From assembly GCA_000991805.1 (NCBI GenBank), contig LBSF01000008.1, positions 1-12,321 on the forward strand: 12,321 nucleotides of DNA. Direction: 5' to 3'. The stretch is from a candidate division WS6 bacterium GW2011_GWC2_36_7. Its GTDB lineage: Bacteria > Patescibacteriota > Dojkabacteria > SC72. Both the position numbers and the translations under genes were made by a program. Below the pieces are notes generated by a model. It made no database searches. It saw nothing but the letters and a program-made list of their open reading frames with translations, and had not been told where the DNA came from. This document shows, piece by piece, positions 7,296 through 12,321 of this stretch. How positions within the stretch are numbered: the stretch's first letter is position 1; the number at the start of each line of letters is the position of its first letter.

Positions 7296-8602
7296 ACTCC
7301 TAGAAGCCCTGATTTCTCAACAGTCTTCGGTGCCACCTGTTCTATCTTGTTTTGTACATTATCATAATCAATAGCTGGGTAGTAGAAATCAAATTCACCC
7401 TTTGTATCATTGCTAAATATTACCTCTCCAGAGATTACATATACAGGTTGTAGGAATTTTTGCTCATTAGCAGATTCAAAATACGTAAGATTAACATACA
7501 AGATTGTGAATTTTTTAACTGATCGAGGAGTATAGTCAACCACGGTATCTCCCTTTATATCATTTAAATATACAAGGCTTCCTTCTCCCGCTTGTATCCT
7601 CTCAATTGCGATATTAGGATTGATTAACTCATATGTACCACATGCACTTTCTTGTATTGGCCAATATGTATAGTCCATTTGATATATAGATGAGAGATAT
7701 TTCTCATTCTTGTCAGCAGCTACTCCAACATATACGGATATATTGCCACTATCGGTATCTAAGAAGGTAACAGCGGTATTAAAAGTATATATATCAATTC
7801 GTTCATCATTAATAATGGTCGATTCAGTATCAGGTTCCCCAAGATTCTTTTTAAAAGACTCGACCATAGTATTAGCGCCAACAGTATTCGAAGGGATAGT
7901 AATCATAGATTTGTTACGATTGAAATCCACTTTTACTAGCTCTGCTTCTGAAAGCGATCCAGCCTGACTAAAAGATCCGTCAGGATTTACGTTTATTAGT
8001 GTAGTGGTAGGTGTTCCATTAACATAGTCCGTTGTTGTAAACCCAATATTTCTTAGGAAATTTACAGCTATCGATTTTGCCTCTTGCTCACTTGGAGTAG
8101 TACCAGTAGCGGCCATTCTTCTAATATATGAAGTATTTGTCTTCATAGTGAAGTTAAGATTTTTAGAAAGCACGACTAACGTCCTATTAGCATCTGTCCA
8201 CGAATAGCTCTCTGTTCCATTGCGAGTTATCTTTTCTGCGGTAAACCCAAGCTTGTTGGCTAAAATCTTTGCATCTGCCTGTGAGCTCAAGGATTGTATT
8301 GGATTCTCAAATTTGTAAACATTAATAATATTGGGGAGTGCATCAATCTTTCCAGAATCAGTTTGTAGTTCGAAATACATTCCAGAACCAGCAGAGAGTT
8401 GTAACGAAGGAATATCGAGTTTGTTGGACAAGAATTCGGTTTTAGTTTCAGTACATGCATAATTAGCAGAGATATACTGAGGTAAAACATTCTTACTTGC
8501 AGTGGAAGTAAGAATAATGACAACAATTAAAAATATACTAAGCATCACGAGAGCTATGACTCCAAATCTTTTTGTCCAGAATGCTGCTTCGGTTAATGTC
8601 AT
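7292..8602 (-). CDS. Single-pass exported protein of unknown function (PepSY/YycI-like features)
   Basis: I cannot assign a family with confidence. The protein has 436 residues: a 12-residue cytoplasmic start, one transmembrane helix (about 13-32) and a large extracytoplasmic part rich in Thr, Ser and Asn. There are only two cysteines, C50 and C321, both outside, so a disulfide is possible. Two stretches look like related modules: SSQADAKILANKLGFTAEKI (106-125) and SEQEAKSIAVNFLRNIGFTT (171-190), each a short helix of the kind that opens PepSY-like units. Near the C-terminus, VKKFTILYVNLTYFE and FLQPVYVISGEVIF (about 362-396) recall the 'LAYYE... LQPVYVF.G' ending of YycI/YycH-type sensor regulators. 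This is resemblance only. It is divergent from gltX and converges on recJ with a 4-bp overlap. No Shine-Dalgarno motif; a -10-like TAAGAT sits 6 bp before the ATG. The stop is TAG. Confidence 0.75.
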   Translation of the reverse strand: MTLTEAAFWTKRFGVIALVMLSIFLIVVIILTSTASKNVLPQYISANYACTETKTEFLSNKLDIPSLQLSAGSGMYFELQTDSGKIDALPNIINVYKFENPIQSLSSQADAKILANKLGFTAEKITRNGTESYSWTDANRTLVVLSKNLNFTMKTNTSYIRRMAATGTTPSEQEAKSIAVNFLRNIGFTTTDYVNGTPTTTLINVNPDGSFSQAGSLSEAELVKVDFNRNKSMITIPSNTVGANTMVESFKKNLGEPDTESTIINDERIDIYTFNTAVTFLDTDSGNISVYVGVAADKNEKYLSSIYQMDYTYWPIQESACGTYELINPNIAIERIQAGEGSLVYLNDIKGDTVVDYTPRSVKKFTILYVNLTYFESANEQKFLQPVYVISGEVIFSNDTKGEFDFYYPAIDYDNVQNKIEQVAPKTVEKSGLLGV

Positions 8603-8610
8603 GGTATAAT
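8602..8610 (+). promoter_or_regulatory. Predicted extended -10 promoter for gltX
   Basis: TGGTATAAT (8602-8610) is a perfect extended -10 element (TGn plus TATAAT). No good -35 box lies 17 bp upstream, which extended -10 promoters tolerate. Transcription would start near 8617, leaving about 42 nt before the ATG at 8659. Its first base overlaps the start codon of the divergent gene (CAT at 8600-8602). An alternative is TTACAA (8612-8617) with CATTAT (8636-8641). Confidence 0.45.
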
Positions 8611-8635
8611 CTTACAACAGTTTAATATCGATCAA
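8609..8635 (-). promoter_or_regulatory. Predicted promoter for the 7292-8602 gene, leaderless geometry
   Basis: On the minus strand TTGATC (complement of 8630-8635) is followed after 15 bp by TAAGAT (complement of 8609-8614), which ends 6 bp before the ATG. GATTAT, 3 bp further on, is an alternative -10 with 18-bp spacing. Either choice puts the start of transcription at or next to the start codon. The boxes are weak. Confidence 0.3.
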
Positions 8636-8658
8636 CATTATATATTACCTTCAAAATA

Positions 8659-10281
8659 ATGAGAACACCAGAGGAAAATATACAGTTAGCTAACATGCTT
8701 TTTCCTGAAGTAAAAGAAACGCCAGAGGATATAGAAAAGAAATATCCGAAGAGAGAATTAAAAAAAGGGGAGATGGTATTGAGATTTGCACCAAGTCCTA
8801 CGGGATTCTTACATATTGGTAGTGTGTTTGTAAGCTTGATTGATCGAATTCTTACTAATCAAAAAGGTGGGACATTTATACTACGAATAGAAGATACGGA
8901 TAAAACAAGAGAAGTTGAAGGTGGGATAAATATGATAGTCAAAGGGTTAGAAGGCTTCGGAATTAGCTTTGACGAAGGCATGACAGGTGATGATAAATCA
9001 AAAGGAGAATATGGACCATATCTACAAAGCAAAAGGTTAGATATCTACAAAGTATATGCAAAGGATATGATTGTTAATGGCAACGCATATCCATGCTTCA
9101 TAACCGAAGAAGAATTAGGAGAAATCAGAAAGAAACAGGAAGAAATGGGTGTTCGAACTGGTTACTATGGTAATTGGGCTAAATGGAGAAATGCTTCGTT
9201 AGAAGAAATACAACAAAAGTTAAACAATGGTGAAAAGTTTGCAATTCGATTGTATTCAACTGGGAATATGGAAAACTCATTTAAGATGCAAGATTTGATA
9301 AAAGGTAATGTTACCTTGAGAGAAAATGATGTTGATACAATCTTACTTAAATCTGATGGATATCCTACATATCATTTTGCACATCCAATAGATGATACTT
9401 TAATGGGGATCACTCTTGTTACAAGGGCGGATGAATGGTTTGCTTCATTACCTTTACATGTTGAACTTTTTAAAAAGCTTGGTTTTGAGTTACCACAGTA
9501 TTGTCATTTCTCACCATTACAAAAACTCGACAATGAAGGTAAGAGCAGAAGAAAATTAAGTAAACGAAAAGACCCTGAAGCGGACGTTCAGTATTACATT
9601 GATCATGGCTATCCAAAGGAGGGAGTGAAAGAGTATCTTCTCAATGTTGCCAACTCCAACTTCTATGATTGGAAAGTTCAAAACCCTGGGAAGATATCTA
9701 CTGGATTTGTATTAAAACTAGAGAAATTTAATAAGTCAGGAGCGCTATTCGATATCGTTAAATTAGATGATATGTGTAAAGACTATATTGCAACCTTAAC
9801 TGCACAGCAGGTGTACGACATGGCTTTAGAATGGGCTGAGGTATATAACAAGAATATAGCTGAATTACTAAAGAATAACCGAGAATATTGTATTAACATT
9901 TTCAATATTGAAAGAGAAGGGAACAAGATTAGGAAGGATTTGGTTAAGTTTGAAGATATCAGTACACAGTTAGATATCTTCTTTGATGAACTTTTAGAAA
10001 AAGAACCAGTAGACGATATCTCAGAGAAGGTTTCAAAAGAGAAACAGGTTGAAATTCTTAAGGAATATATCCAGGTATATGATACTAATGATGATCAAAC
10101 TCAGTGGTTTGAAAAAGTTAAGGTATTGGCAAGTAAATTAGGATATGAGAAGGTAGGGGATGTGGCTATGGTTATTAGAGTAGCCCTAACACATAGGACA
10201 AAGAGCCCAGATCTATACCAGGTTATGAAGGTTATGGGTAAGGAAAAAGTAATGCAGAGATTGGAGAAATACATAGGGTAG
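8659..10281 (+). CDS. gltX: Glutamate--tRNA ligase (long, clostridial-type GluRS)
   Basis: Class I aminoacyl-tRNA synthetase, 540 residues, that charges tRNA with glutamate. A roughly 40-residue N-terminal extension containing LFPEVKETPEDIEKKYPKRE precedes the Rossmann start VLRFAPSPTGFLHIGS (40-55). The HIGH motif is HIGS (52-55). RIEDTDKTREVEGG (76-89) and the PCF segment (145-147) follow, then KSDGYPTYHFAHPIDD (231-246) and the KMSKS-equivalent KLSKR (299-303) in RRKLSKRKDPEADV. This architecture, with the extension and the GEYGPYLQSKRLDIY block (116-130), matches the longer GluRS subtype I know from clostridia rather than the roughly 480-residue E. coli type. Both catalytic motifs are intact. 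It cannot be told from sequence alone whether it also charges tRNA-Gln, but a tRNA-Gln gene follows 22 bp downstream. No Shine-Dalgarno motif. The stop is TAG. Confidence 0.95.
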   Translation: MRTPEENIQLANMLFPEVKETPEDIEKKYPKRELKKGEMVLRFAPSPTGFLHIGSVFVSLIDRILTNQKGGTFILRIEDTDKTREVEGGINMIVKGLEGFGISFDEGMTGDDKSKGEYGPYLQSKRLDIYKVYAKDMIVNGNAYPCFITEEELGEIRKKQEEMGVRTGYYGNWAKWRNASLEEIQQKLNNGEKFAIRLYSTGNMENSFKMQDLIKGNVTLRENDVDTILLKSDGYPTYHFAHPIDDTLMGITLVTRADEWFASLPLHVELFKKLGFELPQYCHFSPLQKLDNEGKSRRKLSKRKDPEADVQYYIDHGYPKEGVKEYLLNVANSNFYDWKVQNPGKISTGFVLKLEKFNKSGALFDIVKLDDMCKDYIATLTAQQVYDMALEWAEVYNKNIAELLKNNREYCINIFNIEREGNKIRKDLVKFEDISTQLDIFFDELLEKEPVDDISEKVSKEKQVEILKEYIQVYDTNDDQTQWFEKVKVLASKLGYEKVGDVAMVIRVALTHRTKSPDLYQVMKVMGKEKVMQRLEKYIG

Positions 10282-10282
10282 G

Positions 10283-10291
10283 TGATATAAT
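10283..10291 (+). promoter_or_regulatory. Predicted extended -10 promoter for the tRNA-Gln gene
   Basis: TGATATAAT (10283-10291) is a perfect extended -10 element beginning 2 bp after the gltX stop. TTGGAG (10261-10266), inside the gltX end, could serve as a -35 at a long 19-bp spacing. Transcription would begin near 10298, about 6 nt before the mature tRNA. Read-through from gltX is also possible because no terminator lies between them. Confidence 0.45.
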
Positions 10292-10303
10292 CATGGCTGT
10301 TAT

Positions 10304-10374
10304 TGCCGGATCGTCTAATGGTAGGACGATTGCCTCTGGAGCAGTTAATCATAGTTCGAATCTATGTCCGGCAA
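10304..10374 (+). tRNA. tRNA-Gln, anticodon CUG
   Basis: A full cloverleaf folds by eye. The acceptor stem TGCCGGA (10304-10310) pairs with TCCGGCA (10367-10373), with discriminator A at 10374. The D stem is GTCT (10313-10316)/GGAC (10324-10327) with a GG-containing loop. The anticodon stem ATTGC/GCAGT has one T-G pair, and its loop CTCTGGA (10334-10340) puts anticodon CTG at 10336-10338. The variable loop is TAAT. The T stem CATAG/CTATG closes the standard TTCGAAT loop (10355-10361). The U1-A72 end pair fits bacterial tRNA-Gln. The 3' CCA is not encoded. It reads codon CAG; a UUG-anticodon tRNA for CAA must lie elsewhere. Confidence 0.93.
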
Positions 10375-10385
10375 TTTCCTAGATA

Positions 10386-10414
10386 TTCACATCCTCCTTG
10401 ATAACCTATATAAT
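10386..10414 (+). promoter_or_regulatory. Strong predicted promoter giving a leaderless mRNA for the 10421 gene
   Basis: TTCACA (10386-10391) and a perfect TATAAT (10409-10414) are spaced by 17 bp. The -10 box ends 6 bp before the ATG at 10421, so the most likely first transcribed base is the A of the start codon. This is the clearest case of such geometry in the window. Confidence 0.6.
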
Positions 10415-10420
10415 AATAGT

Positions 10421-11134
10421 ATGAGTAATATCGAAGATCTAAACAACGATATAGAAGATGTCACCCACTCTCAATTGGATCCCAAAAGTCCTGCGGAAAT
10501 TATTCTTGCTCATGCAGAGCTAATTAAGAATAATTGGGAATTAATTCCTGGGATAAGGGAAGAACCAAAAGGGCCAGAGAACCTTATGATATACCAATTC
10601 CATGGTTATATTTATAATGAGAGTGGGGAAGGACTTTTTCCATCTGGTGTGGATATGAGTTTATGGGATATTCAAGAAAAACTGGTATTGATTGCTAACT
10701 CCGGTCAAAACATTACGATGCTAGGAAGTATTCGAAAAAGCGGATTAAAAACAGATGATTTCAACTTTAAAATACTGGAAGGAAATAGGCTAGCTCCTTA
10801 CATAACAATTTCACGCTCTAGATCAAGTCAGGAATCTTTAGAAGATATACTTTATAATTGGGCAAAATTAAGTGATCCAGAAACTGGAAATATTAAAAAA
10901 GCTGAGCAGGAATATCTTAGATTAATAAGATATGCAGTTGATGGAAGGGGACAATCTTTATTTATTTGGGAAAAAAGAAAAAACAAAGCACTGAAAAACC
11001 CTTTGTTTTATCTAACTTTCCAGGCAATGCATTGGTATTTAATGAACTGTTATATCGATGAACCAAATAAAGAACTAATAGGTTGGTTAGATAAAAACAC
11101 TGCGATATCTCCTAGAGTAAAACCAGAAGAGTAG
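10421..11134 (+). CDS. Hypothetical protein, soluble
   Basis: I do not recognise this 237-residue protein. It has no signal peptide or membrane helix. The first 20 residues are acidic (MSNIEDLNNDIEDVTHSQLD), followed by a predicted helix around AEIILAHAELIKNNWELIPG (25-44). The central part looks mixed alpha/beta, and the C-terminal third is basic and aromatic (around IWEKRKNKALKNPLFYLTFQ and MHWYLMNCYID). No catalytic motif stands out. The frame is open further upstream to an ATG at 10364, but that lies inside the T arm of the tRNA; ATG 10421 is chosen because a strong promoter sits 6 bp before it. It ends with TAG, 5 bp from the convergent gene. Base composition is like the neighbours, so there is no sign of recent transfer. 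Confidence 0.7.
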   Translation: MSNIEDLNNDIEDVTHSQLDPKSPAEIILAHAELIKNNWELIPGIREEPKGPENLMIYQFHGYIYNESGEGLFPSGVDMSLWDIQEKLVLIANSGQNITMLGSIRKSGLKTDDFNFKILEGNRLAPYITISRSRSSQESLEDILYNWAKLSDPETGNIKKAEQEYLRLIRYAVDGRGQSLFIWEKRKNKALKNPLFYLTFQAMHWYLMNCYIDEPNKELIGWLDKNTAISPRVKPEE

Positions 11135-11139
11135 TTCTA

Positions 11140-11643
11140 TTAGGCTCTTGGAAGTACAAAATCTTCTGCACTATGATATTCTTTAACGGTTCCTTCAAAG
11201 TCTATTCCGAAGCATCTTTTAGTAGCAGTGTCTTCGAAAAGAATTACATCGTTATCGAAAATAACAGTTCTTAATTTTGAATCAGGAGTAACGTCATTAG
11301 AATTATTTTCTATCAAATAATCTCTTGCTATATTGTTTGCTGTATCAACAGATATTCCTTGGTCTTCGCTGTAAGCATTCGCTCCCAATGGGAGTTTAAT
11401 GCCTAAACAACAAATATTTTCTCCAAAAACCTCAAAAAACCCATAGGTATATTGAGAGGATTCGAAAAGAATATACTTATTTCCTAAGACCACGCTTTCG
11501 CTAATTTCTGAAATTTGATTGCCCGAGTTAGCAGCTATTCGTTGTTCTCTCTCTCTCGCTTTTTCTTCCCATTCCGAAATAACTCTTCCTCTGAGGGTTG
11601 CAATAAAAGCTGGTTCAAATTTTGGATCTCTTGCATCGGACAT
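11140..11643 (-). CDS. Hypothetical protein, soluble
   Basis: I do not recognise this 167-residue protein. The N-terminal part has a charged helix (about 18-38, VISEWEEKAREREQRIAANS). The rest alternates short hydrophobic strands with acidic loops (NKYILFESSQYTYGFFEVFG, LRTVIFDNDVILFEDTATKR), suggesting a small beta-rich domain, and it ends in FVLPRA. No signal peptide, membrane helix or metal-binding motif is seen. The ATG at 11643 lies 12 bp after the stop of the M3 peptidase gene on the same strand, so the two are probably co-transcribed; no Shine-Dalgarno motif is present. The same 12-bp gap separates the other minus-strand pair (DUF5684-like/DUF1846). It converges on the 10421 gene with a 5-bp gap. 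The stop is TAA. Confidence 0.7.
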   Translation of the reverse strand: MSDARDPKFEPAFIATLRGRVISEWEEKAREREQRIAANSGNQISEISESVVLGNKYILFESSQYTYGFFEVFGENICCLGIKLPLGANAYSEDQGISVDTANNIARDYLIENNSNDVTPDSKLRTVIFDNDVILFEDTATKRCFGIDFEGTVKEYHSAEDFVLPRA

Positions 11644-11655
11644 AATGATTTTTTG

Positions 11656-12321
11656 TTACAACTTATTTAGTAGTACTTTGATTTCCTCGATTCCGTTTAG
11701 CCAAAATTCTTTTTTAGTAATATCTATTCCAATTCCTTTAAACAATTCTTTTGGTGATTGTGTAGAACCAGATTCTAAAAACCTCTTAACTAATACTATA
11801 TTCTTTTTATCATCCTTTACCATCTTCTGTAAAGCTTTGGATATTAATAACCCACTAGCATATGAATATACATAGAAGAATCTTCTAAAATGACTTACAT
11901 ATATCCATCCGTTTCTCATACTCTCATCTTCAATGACAGCATCCCCCATATATGATTTCATATGCTTACAGAACAAATCAGATATATATTCCTTAGTTAA
12001 AAAGCCTTTCTCTCTAAAATCATGATGTAATTCTTTTTCAAAATTGTAAAAAGCTACCTGTCTAAAGATAGAAGCTGTATCATCGTGGATCTTTTTGTCT
12101 AATATAGCTTGTATTACTTTTTCATCTTTTGTATCTTTCAATACCTCGGTTAGTACGAAATCTTCAAAAAAAGTACTAGCCACTTCGGCAAGGGAAGTAG
12201 GATGTCCACAATTCAAGGCATTTTGTTTTTCATTGGAAAGTTCTGCGTGTATACCATGGCCACTTTCGTGAGCCAAAGTTAAGACAGATTCTAATTGATC
12301 TTTATGATTTAGAAGTATGTA
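11656..12321 (-). CDS. M3-family oligoendopeptidase (PepF-like), C-terminal part, cut by window edge
   Basis: The minus frame is open to the right edge, so these 222 residues are the C-terminal part of a longer zinc peptidase, normally near 600 residues. The opening ILLNHKDQLESVLTLAHESGHGIH matches the active-site region of oligoendopeptidase F. HESGH (residues 18-22 of the visible part) is the HExxH zinc motif, with E19 as catalytic base. The third ligand fits E46 in SLAEVASTFFEDF (43-54 region). The downstream helical FRRFFYVYSYASGLLISKAL and the end WLNGIEEIKVLL are also PepF-like. The family hydrolyses short peptides in the cytoplasm. A TTG at 12274-12276 can be read as a start, but it falls directly before the catalytic motif and cannot be the true one. 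The stop is TAA; the hypothetical gene follows 12 bp later. Confidence 0.88.
   Translation of the reverse strand, partial: YILLNHKDQLESVLTLAHESGHGIHAELSNEKQNALNCGHPTSLAEVASTFFEDFVLTEVLKDTKDEKVIQAILDKKIHDDTASIFRQVAFYNFEKELHHDFREKGFLTKEYISDLFCKHMKSYMGDAVIEDESMRNGWIYVSHFRRFFYVYSYASGLLISKALQKMVKDDKKNIVLVKRFLESGSTQSPKELFKGIGIDITKKEFWLNGIEEIKVLLNKL

Noticed and set aside
8710..8830. HIGS instead of HIGH in GluRS taken as a defective active site
   Set aside because: The long clostridial-type GluRS subtype carries HMGS/HMGG-like variants at this place, and KLSKR and RIEDTD are intact, so it should be active.
10364..10420. ATG at 10364 as start of the hypothetical gene
   Set aside because: It lies in the T arm of the tRNA-Gln and upstream of the strong promoter ending 6 bp before ATG 10421.
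11123..11151. Imperfect hairpin CCA-GA-AGAG / CTCTTGG between the two convergent hypothetical genes
   Set aside because: It has a 2-nt bulge and 13-nt loop, no T run on the + strand and only TTTT on the minus strand; too weak to call a bidirectional terminator.
1..12321. Mobile elements, CRISPR arrays, toxin-antitoxin or defence cassettes
   Set aside because: No transposase or integrase motifs, no regularly spaced repeats, no long inverted repeats, and composition looks uniform across the window.

Overview
This is an AT-rich (roughly one-third GC by eye), very gene-dense piece of bacterial chromosome. It holds ten complete genes of recognisable family or membrane type, two complete genes I cannot place, two genes cut by the window edges (a flippase and an M3 peptidase), and one tRNA; the ten include the unplaced membrane protein at 7292-8602. 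Several things suggest a Patescibacteria/CPR-type lineage: tiny or negative intergenic distances, almost no Shine-Dalgarno motifs, the long glutamyl-tRNA synthetase subtype, short or minimal family versions, and uncharacterised single-pass membrane proteins. This is inference. Low-GC CPR groups such as Dojkabacteria fit, but the sequence alone does not fix the phylum. All twelve visible stop codons are TAA or TAG, and the standard code reads every family through intact.

Layout. 1-274 (-) is the start of a polysaccharide flippase-like membrane protein, cut by the left edge. 337-1467 (+) is a membrane-anchored RmuC. Its 3' end overlaps by 20 bp, tail to tail, a short DUF1846 protein (1448-2518, -). 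That gene lies 12 bp behind a secreted or membrane DUF5684-like protein (2531-3133, -). Divergent from that pair is a small N-formylglutamate amidohydrolase-like metalloenzyme (3230-3817, +). Then comes a recombination operon on the + strand: recA (3915-4955), recX (4958-5611) and recJ (5595-7295), with gaps of 2 bp and -17 bp and a good promoter in front of recA. A single-pass exported protein of unknown function (7292-8602, -) converges on recJ with a 4-bp overlap and is divergent from gltX (8659-10281, +). A tRNA-Gln(CUG) lies 22 bp after gltX. Two genes I do not recognise follow (10421-11134, + and 11140-11643, -), then the C-terminal part of an M3-family oligoendopeptidase running off the right edge (11656-12321, -).

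How the parts relate. recA-recX-recJ is a coherent unit: RecJ makes single-stranded DNA, RecA loads on it and RecX tunes the filament; RmuC upstream is another DNA-rearrangement/repair-associated family. gltX beside tRNA-Gln makes sense if this GluRS is non-discriminating and feeds the GatCAB transamidation route to Gln-tRNA. The flippase, the DUF5684 protein and the 7292-8602 protein are envelope proteins.

I found no mobile element, CRISPR array, defence cassette or convincing new multi-gene system. The points most worth a second look are the predicted leaderless starts (a -10 box exactly 6 bp before ATG in three genes), the GluRS/tRNA-Gln neighbourhood, the C-terminally shortened DUF1846 protein, a terminator placed inside the overlapping end of a convergent gene, and three proteins without a clear family. 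No stretch above 300 bases lacks a gene.
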